Part shown: in pieces, positions 1 through 8,150 of the stretch
How the letters are laid out: the number at the start of each line of letters is the position of its first letter
Position numbering within the stretch: the first letter of the stretch is position 1
From: Lobulomyces angularis
Taxonomy: Eukaryota; Chytridiomycota; Chytridiomycetes; Lobulomycetales; Lobulomycetaceae
Length of the DNA: 32,308 bases
Reading direction: 5' to 3'
Assembly (NCBI GenBank): GCA_027604685.1
Contig: JADHYX010000243.1
Coordinates: forward strand, 1-32,308
Notes under the pieces: model-generated
Database searches by the model: none
Told to the model about the DNA's origin: nothing
What the model saw: only the letters and a program-made list of their open reading frames with translations
Position numbers and translations under genes: made by a program

Positions 1-84
1 GACAATGGTGTAGAAAATACTAAAGATTTTGTTTCAGAAAAGTCAGAAAAAGCAAACGAGAAGGTTCAATCTGCAACGAGATAG
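1..84 (+). CDS. 3' end of an unidentified gene (partial)
   Basis: The frame is open from the first base to TAG at 82-84 and encodes 27 residues rich in Lys, Glu, Ser and Asn, including KDFVSEKSEKANEKVQSATR. The composition is typical of a hydrophilic, possibly helical C-terminus. It is followed directly by AT-rich non-coding DNA. The rest of the gene lies outside the window and no family can be named. Codon use resembles the other genes here. It could also be a chance open frame. Confidence 0.5.
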   Translation, partial: DNGVENTKDFVSEKSEKANEKVQSATR

Positions 85-611
85 ATTTTTTTTTTAGTTT
101 CTTATTTCATTTTATTCACATTTCATTTAGTAAATTTTTTATCTGTTTAATATTTTTTTAATATAATTTTGTTAATAGTAATTTAATTTACAATAATATC
201 TTTAACCACCATGCTTCTATAAACTTTTCTCTATAACATTTACAAACTTTATTTAAATCCTACAATGATGCTATTTTTATGTTGATATTTAGTGTATAAT
301 TTTACATTATTTTTAATAAAACCCAAGTTTTATTTTTTTTAGGATTGATAACAATTTTACAAAATCATAAGCTTCCACATTAAATTCCTTTATTGAATTT
401 TAATAAATGCACTATTAAGCTAAACACCATCAAGAAAAAAGCTTGTAAGTTCTAAAAGTCAGATCACCGTAATCAAGCGTTTGACAATTTGTTTATTCGG
501 TGTGGTTCTGTAGTTTTTCTATAAAAAGAACTAGTTTTTGTTCTTTAATAATTGTCAAAAATAAAATATTAAATTTTAAAACAATACAAATAATAAAATA
601 TATAAAATAAA
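85..611. other. Intergenic, no gene seen
   Basis: AT-rich DNA with stops in all frames and no coding-like stretch. The last roughly 60 bases, nearly all A and T, would be the 5' leader of the repeat-protein gene that follows. No 3' splice acceptor (AG) lies close upstream of 612, so an upstream exon supplying that gene's start codon is unlikely. Confidence 0.5.
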
Positions 612-1166
612 ACGCAATTCAAAGTTTTAATTGCTTTAGCCGTCCCTTCTTTAGTAGCTTGTGCACCAAAACATCCAGTTCAAAGTACTTGTTTAGTAGG
701 AAGAGATAGAACTTGTTTAGTAGCAAGAAGTACTGCGCCAATAAAAGACTGTGATCAATGTCATTGTTTAGTTGAAAGTGCTGGTATCTGTTTACTAGCC
801 AGAAGTGAAATTCCTATCAAGACTGACAGCACATGTTTAGTAGCAAGAGATAGCACATGTTTAACAGCTAGAAGTATGATTCCAAGTAGTGAAGGAATGT
901 TAGTTGCTAGAGGGGAAATCCCAGAAGATAGTACATGTCTAGTTTCCAGAGATAGCACTTGTTTAGTTGCAAGAAGCGATATCCCAATCAAAGAAGACAG
1001 TACTTGTTTAGTAGCAAGAGACAGCACTTGTTTAGTAGCCAGAGGTGAAGATGAGAGAATCTTGGTTGCTCGTTCTGAACTACCCGCCGATAGCACTTGT
1101 CTCACAGCTGAAGACAGCACTTGTGAAACATTAATTATTTACTTATTTTGTAATTTTAAAATATAA
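612..1166 (+). CDS. Secreted Cys-rich repeat protein (DSTCLVAR repeats), ACG at expected start
   Basis: An open frame of 184 codons ends at TAA 1164-1166. Codons 1-17 read as a signal peptide, (ACG)QFKVLIALAVPSLVAC, but the expected ATG is ACG at 612-614. The first in-frame ATG is only at 876, inside the repeats, and would discard the signal. The remainder is built from an eight-residue unit, DSTCLVAR and variants (STCLVGR, RTCLVAR, GICLLAR, STCLTAR, STCLVSR), about 14 copies. Linkers such as SEIPIKTD, SMIPSSEG and SDIPIKED give a higher-order period. Almost every unit carries one Cys. No known family was recognised. The ending, DSTCET followed by a hydrophobic tail, may be an altered C-terminus. 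It is either a functional gene using ACG, a sequencing error, or a recent start-loss pseudogene. The antisense strand is also open over 761-1120, a side effect of the repeat. Confidence 0.65.
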   Translation, partial: TQFKVLIALAVPSLVACAPKHPVQSTCLVGRDRTCLVARSTAPIKDCDQCHCLVESAGICLLARSEIPIKTDSTCLVARDSTCLTARSMIPSSEGMLVARGEIPEDSTCLVSRDSTCLVARSDIPIKEDSTCLVARDSTCLVARGEDERILVARSELPADSTCLTAEDSTCETLIIYLFCNFKI

Positions 1167-2161
1167 CTTTAGTTCATAAAAATTTAATTAATTGTTTTTT
1201 TACAAGTAAAATTAAAAATTTTCTTTAGTTATTTTTGAGACCAGCTTGTTTGAAACAATGATTTAAAAATATAGATGAAAATTCGCTCATAAAAAAACTC
1301 CGCCAATTGTTGGAAACCTAATTCTATAGACGGAAATATTGGTATACAATAAAAACTTGGTCTGGATCTTTATACAGAACATAAAATTTGTAATTTTTTT
1401 TATTTAGTTAGTATTTAAATTTTTTCCACTTTATTTTCTATTTTTTGCTCACAGAACACAATCGTCAATTAATCAGCGTAGATTAAATCTCAGTAACTGT
1501 TAAATTTAAACAAAAATAAAAAATTGACAAAGAAGAACATACAGTATTAAAAGTAATTTTTTCTTAAAAATATAATCATTCAGTAGTCAGTGAATATCTT
1601 TTTTACGCGGTTTAGTTTTAGAGAGTTCTCAACACTTAACCATAGTATAAAAAAGTATTCTTGCATATTCATTAAGTTTTCTTTAATTATATATAGGTTA
1701 ATGCATTTTATAAATATGTGTTTAACGCATTTTATACAGAATTTGAGTATTTTATTAAAAAAGAACTTGATTATAGTTCTCCACACTTAATAAAAATTGT
1801 TGGTAAGTTACAAGAATTTTAAAAATTTTTCAATGTCAAAAAATCTAATAACCAAAATTGAACACTTACCAGAAACCATAGCAAAATCAACTTTATTCTT
1901 CTTGGAAAAAAAGAAGATGTTGAAAGAATTGCATTTAAAAGAAGAATACGAAAAAAAAAATAAAAGAATAGGGATTTAATAATTTTTTATTTGACGATCC
2001 AAAATAATCTCAATTGAAATATTTTAGATAAAAAAAAGAAATAAAAATACGATTTCTGAATCTAGTTCAATTGCTAAACTTCTTAAAAATTTCATGTCCT
2101 CAAAAAAATATATCAACCAGTTATGTTGGGTAACTTCAGAACGAATAAAATTTCTACCGTA
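1167..2161. other. Intergenic with weak coding-like remnants
   Basis: No intact gene is visible. A + strand frame at 1797-1979 (60 codons; Lys/Glu-rich, with SKNLITKIEHLPETIAKSTL) and another around 2049-2163 (SSSIAKLLKNFMSSKKYINQ, then a stop) look more protein-like than their surroundings but join to nothing complete. They may be relics of the same decayed locus as the two remnants that follow. Overlapping frames on both strands at 1580-1790 are dominated by Phe/Ile/Lys codons and look like chance. Confidence 0.3.
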
Positions 2162-2456
2162 CTAACGAAAACGATCATTAGATAATACTAATAAAAGTTG
2201 CCTGTGTACATTGTTTGTTGTTTCCCTTTTGTAATTGTAAACAGTTGCAGTATAAGTTATACCCTTGGAATTATAATCCATATGAACTTTTGTATCATAA
2301 TCATCTACTGTTTTATTGCGTAAACGTGATAGTTGGAAATCGAGTGCAAAAACTATTTAGCATATCATCTATTATACCTATATCAATATACATTTTCAAG
2401 TCTTCGACGTTGTCTTTATCCAACTCTTCCAACCATTGACGACGATATTTACCAGA
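2162..2456 (-). pseudogene. Decayed coding remnant, frameshifted
   Basis: On the minus strand one frame gives QWLEELDKDNVEDLKMYIDI followed by GIIDDMLNSF. A second frame takes over at about 2345 with LRNKTVDDYDTKVHMDYNSK and then YKRETTNNVHRQ, stopping at TAG (2164-2162). The two frames together make about 95 protein-like residues interrupted by one frameshift, with balanced composition unlike the poly-Lys/Phe noise of the surrounding AT-rich DNA. No start codon, splice structure or family was recognised. It could instead be two exons of a divergent gene, but no good splice pair joins them. Confidence 0.35.
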
Positions 2457-2577
2457 TTACCATGTGACTCATACTTGAATATTTCAAATTTCTCTTTTTA
2501 ATTTATATTTTTTATTTTTTTTCAAATTAATTTTTTTTGCTGCTGTAACTTACTATTATAGTTACTGATTTTCTCAG

Positions 2578-2854
2578 GGAAAAAAATCCAATGCATTACA
2601 TCACAAATATGGATCTTTAAAGAAAAAAAATTTAGATGAATTTATATATGCACCAGTAAATGTAATCAAGGTTCAAGATTTTTTAGACTGGATTGAAGTT
2701 TGTAATGAATGAACTTGTTGCAAAAGCTGATATAGTAGGCGAAGAAGTCACCTTTTAAAAATTACATGAGTATTTTATCTCTAGAATTTATGGAATTTAT
2801 GCTAATAAACAATTCATCATAGAAAATTTACTAATATACAATTCATCATGGTAA
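2578..2854 (+). pseudogene. Decayed coding remnant with frameshift and internal stop
   Basis: After an acceptor-like TTTCTCAG at 2570-2577 the frame reads SNALHHKYGSLKKKNLDEF, then PVNVIKVQDFLDWIEV, and meets TGA at 2710-2712. Shifting by one base at about 2701 lets the protein continue as VMNELVAKADIVGEEVTF, a TAA, then KLHEYFISRIYGIYANKQFI and a terminal TAA at 2852-2854. One frameshift plus one nonsense codon in an otherwise protein-like region argues for a dead gene. The family is not recognised. The 11-mer CAATTCATCAT occurs twice near the end (around 2808 and 2838). Confidence 0.4.
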
Positions 2855-3094
2855 TCAATTATTTTTTATTTTGAAAATACTCACTAGTTAAAAAAAAAAA
2901 AAGAATGAAAATCAGTTAAAAAAGCTGTGGTTGAAGCCAATTTTTTTTTTTACTTGTATAGTAATGTAAATTTCTTTTTTTTTTTTAATTTATCATTTAT
3001 ATATAATGTTTAAATTTTTCTTTTTTTAAAAAAAAAAAAAAAATTGATAAAAAAAAACAAGTTTTTTCTAAATATAAAAATAAAAAAGAAATAT

Positions 3095-3853
3095 TTAAAG
3101 TAAAAAAATGTGAATTAAGACAATAACAATCATTGATGAAAGAGCAGCGGATATTTGTTGACCTGTATTTTTTTGCTGTTGTGGTTGTTGTTGTTGGGAA
3201 GATTTATCTTGAGATGCAGGAGGAGTAGCCGGTGCTTTTTCAGCAGTAGGTTGTGTATTTGGCTTTGAAACATCTGATGGCGGAGTGGCAGGAGTACTGC
3301 CACTTCCAGTTGTATTTTCTAGGTCAAGTTCACCATCATCTGCACCACTATCGTCGTCGTCGTCAACATCGTTTGCATTATTTTCTGAAGCTTCTCTAGT
3401 TTCTCTTGAAACTCCATTGTTAACTGGACCTTTCCAATTAGGATTCACTGCACTACCTAGAAAAAAAAAAAAAGGTTATGAATAAAATGAATAAGGTTTT
3501 GAATGAAAAAAAAATAAGTTATGAATAAAAAAACAAGGTTATGAGTAAAATAAAAAAGGTAATGAATAAAATATAAGGCTATGATTAAAAAAAAAAAAAA
3601 AAAAATAAGAACAAATTAAATTAAAAATAAGTTTATGAATCCAAAAACAAAACAAGAAAAGATTTAAGAATGAAATAAGTAAAGAATAGATTAAATTTTA
3701 AAATTTCAATATAGATAAAGAATAAAATTTTGTGGGAAAGAGAGAATTTAAGAAATTAAGATTACCAGAAGTAACTCCAGGGTCAGCTAGTTCGTCGGCA
3801 GCTAGAACAGCAACAGCGAGTAAGAAAAAAAATATAATTTGAGTAGGTTTCAT
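3095..3853 (-). CDS. Small secreted, probably GPI-anchored acidic/Pro-Gln protein
   Basis: There are two exons, complement(3095..3456, 3766..3853), giving 149 residues. The intron interrupts a glycine codon in phase 1. Exon 1 encodes a clear signal peptide (MKPTQIIFFFLLAVAVLAAD). The mature part has an acidic run (DVDDDDDSGADDGELD), a Pro/Thr/Ser/Gln-rich low-complexity linker with QQQQPQQQ, and a hydrophobic C-terminal tail (ISAALSSMIVIVLIHIFLL) after small residues, as in a GPI-attachment signal. This fits a fungal cell-surface or wall protein. No domain is recognisable and the function is unknown. The intron of about 309 nt is longer than its neighbours and holds repeated GGTTATGAATAAAA-like units. 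Confidence 0.75.
3478..3650 (-). repeat. Degenerate tandem repeat inside the intron
   Basis: Read on the plus strand, the intron of the secreted-protein gene contains successive short units of the form AAGGTTATGAATAAAAT with variable A runs. At least six copies or near copies lie between about 3471 and 3640. The period is irregular because of the homopolymers. This explains the unusual intron length and is probably slippage-driven expansion. Confidence 0.5.
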
Positions 3854-4519
3854 TTTTTTATTTTTAATTTTTTTTTTTTATTTTTTCTTTATTTTTTATT
3901 TTTTTTTTATTTTATAATTTAATAAAAAAATAAAATTTCAACTTTATTTTTTAAAATTATACAGGCTGTGCGGTGCCCATCAAGCTAAAAATTTTATTTT
4001 TTACCATCAGTTTAATTTAATTTATTTTTCAAAAATACTCACTAGCAAAAATTTACCTACATGATGAAAACCTTCTTTTTTTAAACTATATTTTACTATA
4101 AGTTAATACTAATTATGAACCTTGTTGTTATAATTAAAGCTACTGATCAGCAAATTACAATGCTTTTTACTGAATTCCAACAACAACTTTTTTTTTTTTT
4201 TAAACTATATTTTTACTATACATTATTAATACTTATTAAACTATGTTCTTAAACGTAGGGAAATACTCCACGGTTTTCACACCCATAAATAATCATTACA
4301 ATTGCAATTAAAACCAATCAAATAAATTAAAAGGCTTCCTATTTATAATTTAATTTACAAAAACTCAAATCGTTTGTTTCATTATGTTACAACTTATTAA
4401 TTGAATACTTTACATCTTATTACTCGTTTCCTCCCCTTTTTCAACAAAAATAAAAAAAAAATTTAATTTCAGATTTAATATTAATTTTAAAATTAGAATT
4501 AGAATTTAATTCTGCTTTT
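3854..4519. other. Intergenic, promoter side of the small secreted-protein gene
   Basis: No coding frame is convincing. Upstream of 3853 are dense poly-T/A tracts likely to serve as the promoter and leader of the secreted-protein gene. A slightly GC-richer island, GGCTGTGCGGTGCCCATCAA, lies at 3964-3983 and has no assignment. An imperfect direct repeat sits at about 4074-4240. Confidence 0.4.
4074..4240. repeat. Imperfect direct repeat pair
   Basis: The segment beginning TTTTTTTAAACTATATTTTA at about 4077 recurs at about 4190 as TTTTTAAACTATATTTTTAC, followed in both cases by CTATA, then TTAATACT and a related tail. The copies are about 114 bases apart. It may be a local duplication. No coding content. 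Confidence 0.4.
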
Positions 4520-6107
4520 TTACCATTTTTTTTTATATATCCAACTCTCTCCTACTTGTTTCTTTCCTCTCAACTCTGCTTCTCTAAACCATCTTGCCGC
4601 TTTCATCTTATCTTTATTACATCCTGTACCATTCAAAAAACATAATGCTATTTCTTGAATACAAACTGCATCTCCAAGTATTCCTAAGAAGTTATTTTAT
4701 GAAAAAAAAAATAATAAAATCATTTATTTTCTTTTTTCATTCATTTTCTCATTTTTTTTTTTTTTTTTTTTTGATTCAAACCACCAAACCAGAATAAATA
4801 TAACGCCAATATTTTTGATTTTAAGCATCCAGTTCCCTCCCTAAAACTACATCCAAACTCATAAAAACAAATTGGTAAAAAATTTAATATAATTTCTTTA
4901 TTTGATGTATTCTTGAAAAATTTTTCCCTAGTTTCTGGAATAAAAACACTCTGTATACTTCTAATTAAGGTTTTTATAGCTAAAGCTTCATCAACTGGAC
5001 AACCCAACCTAAGGATATAATAAAGAAATATTATATTTTATTTTTTAATTTCTAAATAAAATTTATTATAATTCTATATACCCTTGCTTTAACGCTAGAT
5101 GTAAGAGAAATAATCCAACTGGATGATTTTCACTGGAGCTTTGAGTTAAATAATAAAATGATATATCAAAATTTCTAAAAAATATAATCATTATCCTTTT
5201 CTTAAAAAGTTAAGTGAATACCCTTTTTCGATATAAAACATTGCCAAATTTAAATTATCGGTGAACTCTAATTGAAGAGGTTTACTCGGTATAACGATGC
5301 AATCACCAGAGATGAAGCTTGGTTCAACATAATATTCTTTCAAATTTTTCAATATTTTTTGAAAAGGTTTGAAGGAGTAGTTATCTGACAAAGAGCCTCT
5401 CCTTTGCTCATTTGATTCATCTCCGACATCTTTTGCTTTCAAATCAAAAATTGGATCTTTTAAAGTTTTTTCTCCATTTAAAATTTTTTCTACAATCGTC
5501 TCGGTTTCAGTTTTTTTACTCAATTCCTTACTTTTTTTTCCCGTTGGAGATGTTTTTAATTTTTGTTGTGTTTCATAATCTTCCCAAGCACACTTTAGTA
5601 TATTAAAAAAAAAACCAAAATCTAATGTTTTCAAGTTCAGTTCCTCTTCAACCGATTTAATATCTTTATAAAAAAAATTTTTTTATATTGGAATAATAAA
5701 TAATAAAGATTCAATAAAATAAAATAAAATAAAATATTACAATCCGATGAAAGATCTATTTCTAATTGCCAATTTGGTTTCCAATGGGAAGGGTAAAAAG
5801 GAGATACCGATGTATCATCCTTGATATGAGTGGTTGTATTTTTTATTGATTCATTCTTTGAAACAGATGGTTGAATGTCAGTACTTTTCTGATATTGTGG
5901 ATCTTTATAAGTTTCAAATGCTTTGAAACTTTTATCATTATTTAAGTTTAAATTATCAAGAGTCAACTGATTTTCGTCACCGAAGGGGTTTTTAAAAGAG
6001 AGTTGAGAAGAGGTAAGATTGAGTTTTTTTGGTTTGTCAGAAGCTAAACTTTCCAAAAAATCGAGATCAGCGCTGTTGAAATTGGCAGCGCTTTCTTTCG
6101 TATTCAT
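4520..6107 (-). CDS. Sel1-like repeat protein (fungal Nif1/Dsf2-like architecture)
   Basis: Five exons, complement(4520..4683, 4785..5008, 5082..5174, 5222..5663, 5741..6107), keep phase throughout and give 429 residues. The first about 230 residues are hydrophilic and low complexity, with no domain. The C-terminal half carries Sel1-like (TPR-like) helical repeats: EKGNFDISFYYLTQSSSENH with LFLLHLALKQG, then CPVDEALAIKTLIRSIQSVF, then FYEFGCSFREGTGCLKSKIL and ALCFLNGTGCNKDKMKAARW, ending GESWIYKKKW. The GTGC and LGDA elements and the WIYK ending resemble a fungal Sel1 family that includes cell-cycle and morphogenesis adaptors. Such repeats act as protein-protein interaction scaffolds. The assignment to that subfamily is from memory of the C-terminal pattern. 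The exact role is not predictable. It is divergently transcribed from the membrane-protein gene at 6577. Confidence 0.85.
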
Positions 6108-6576
6108 TTAAAAACAAGTTTTTTTTTTTTGTTTTTTTCTTAAAAATTTTTGATTGAGATTTTTTAAGTGGAGAAAAAAATTGGCCTTATCTTTTATTTT
6201 AAATTTAAAAAAAAAAAAAAATTAAAAAAAATTAAAAAAAAAAAAAAAAAAATTTAAAAATTAAAAAATTAAAAAATTGGGATTCTTTTTTTTCTTTTAC
6301 TGTAACAAAGTTGCATTTCATCAAAAGCGTTCATTAAACTACATTTTTCCAATTTGTCATTTTCAGTTTCAAATTCGTTCATTTTAAATTAAAAAAAAAA
6401 AAAAAAAAATTTAAAAATAAAGTTAAAAAAAAAATGATAATTTGTTGTAAAATTTTTTTTTTTTTTTGGTTTAAAAATTAAAAAAAAGCATTTTCTTCTA
6501 AAAAAAATTTTTTTTTTTCAGCATTAAAAAAAAAAAAAAAAAATTAGACAACTTCAAAAAAATAAAACCTTCTTGT
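6108..6576. other. Divergent intergenic region with long A/T homopolymers
   Basis: This 469-base region separates the Sel1-repeat gene (minus) from the membrane-protein gene (plus) and must hold both promoters. It is dominated by A and T runs of 10-20 bases. Apart from the small frame at 6269-6382, nothing else was seen. No recognisable TATA or activator site can be distinguished from the AT background. Confidence 0.45.
6269..6382 (-). CDS. Possible micro-ORF or orphan first exon
   Basis: A 37-codon frame starts at ATG 6382-6380 and contains MNEFETENDKLEKCSLMNAF then DEMQLCYS before running into a Lys-rich tail and TAA at 6271-6269. The first 28 codons look protein-like in an otherwise poly-A/T region, and CSLMNAFDEMQLCY loosely recalls twin-Cys small mitochondrial proteins, though spacing is not a good match. 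A possible donor (GTAAAAG) follows CYS, but no second exon fits before the next gene at 6107. It may be a relic or chance. Confidence 0.2.
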   Translation of the reverse strand: MNEFETENDKLEKCSLMNAFDEMQLCYSKRKKRIPIF

Positions 6577-7881
6577 ATGTTCAGCATTATCAGGCAAACT
6601 TTACGCCAAGTATCTCTCTTTCTCATATCCAAATCAATTCGATTTTTAAAAAAATACAAACTCTTTCTTCTTTTTATTTCACTGAATCTAATTATTAATT
6701 ATTCTACATTTTCACAACTGGATGATATCTTAAACAAACATTTCAACAATGTTAAAATGCAGGATGTTGATAATCATTTTCAAAATTTTTCTTTTTCTGA
6801 GTTAAGATATAATTTCACCAATGTGACGTTGATACGGGTCAAGCAGAAGAAAAAAAAGAATATAACAACAATTAACTATCCATACGATAATTATGCGCAA
6901 ACAGTTTTAAATTTGGATGACGAAGACGAAGACATTGTTGAAGTTATTCCTATATATCCTGAGGAAGGACTTAACAACCAAGATGAACTCGCATTAGATA
7001 AAGAAGTGCTAAATAATCAAGATGACTCTGCTTATTATTTTTTTAATAGTTTAAAACTTGGAGTTGACAAAGAGGAAAGTGAAAAAAACAAGTATTCAAT
7101 AACAACTAAGATAGTTATGCCACCACTTTTATATAAAAATTTTACAGAGGACCAGATCAAAAATTTGTTAAATAAAGTGTGTTATTTTGAATGGTACATG
7201 GTTTTTTTTTTTTTAAATTTAAAGATTTGTATTAAAACGATTTTTCTTTTTTAATAGGGACAGCTATAGTAAAGCGTTAATGGCCACAGGATGTATTTGC
7301 AGTATAACTTTATTTATCAGCTGGATATATCTTTTAAATTTTATAATTTTAAAGCAATTATTATACATCAATTTCTATACAAAGCTGATTTTAATTTTTA
7401 TTACAACTTTTAAAGCTTGCTTTTTCGGTAACCTTCTTTTTTTATTATTATTATTTTTCAATTCATCACCTTATTGTTTACAATTTTAGATTTTCATTTT
7501 GAAAATATATATATCCACTTTTTGGTTACTCTTTTCAATCAATTGAGTTTCATCCACATTTGTAACGAACATAATCTCAAGTACCCATCGTCACCAACAC
7601 CAAAAATTGGGAACAATTTTATACCACTCTGTACAGTTTTGATTATAACTCTCTTCGCAAACATAATTCACATTGGCGTCAATTACGGTTGGAACTATTA
7701 TTCTAAATTAAGGGTTCTATTTTCTAATAGAATTGATAGATACTTTTTACTTTGGATTATCTTTTTGTTTTGGTAAATTAAAAAAAATTTTTTTTTTAAT
7801 CAAATTGAATTTAAAATATTAACTTATTTTCTTTTTAGCTTATTCCAAGTTGAAAATTTTTCATATGATGGGTTACTTTAA
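6577..7881 (+). CDS. Multi-pass membrane protein of unknown family
   Basis: Four exons, 6577..7193, 7258..7427, 7490..7772 and 7839..7881, with phases 2, 1, 2 giving 370 residues. An N-terminal hydrophobic segment at about residues 27-45 (YKLFLLFISLNLIINYSTF) is preceded by basic residues. A hydrophilic acidic region of about 155 residues follows (LDDEDEDIVEVIPIYPEEG) with possible N-glycosylation sites (NFS, NFT, NVT). Then come several hydrophobic spans: CICSITLFISWIYLLNFIIL, LYINFYTKLILIFITTFKAC, IYIHFLVTLFNQLSF, FIPLCTVLIITLFANIIHI and FLLWIIFLFC. The last exon is short. The pattern suggests a luminal or external acidic domain followed by about five transmembrane helices, in ER, nuclear envelope or plasma membrane. 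No family was recognised. The final splice is the least certain. Without it the protein ends at TAA 7774-7776. Confidence 0.7.
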
Positions 7882-8150
7882 CATAAAAATATATATATAT
7901 TTTTTTTTTTACACTAGGAAAATAAGATTTTACAATTTTTTTTTTTTTTTTTTTTTTATAGATATAAAATTTATCTTAACTAGTAGAGAAATTTTTTATT
8001 TTAAAAAGTAATTTTAATTTTATTTAAATAAAATTAAAATAAAAAATTAAAAATTAAATGAGCATGATTAAAAAAATTAGATAAAAAAAAAAAAAAATTT
8101 TTTCCCCTTATAAAAATAAAAAAAAAATTCTGAACAAAAAAAAAAAAAAA

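Noticed and set aside
1580..1790. Overlapping open frames on both strands (66-68 codons)
   Set aside because: Composition is Phe/Ile/Lys/Asn, expected by chance in AT-rich DNA. No splice structure, signal or family resemblance.
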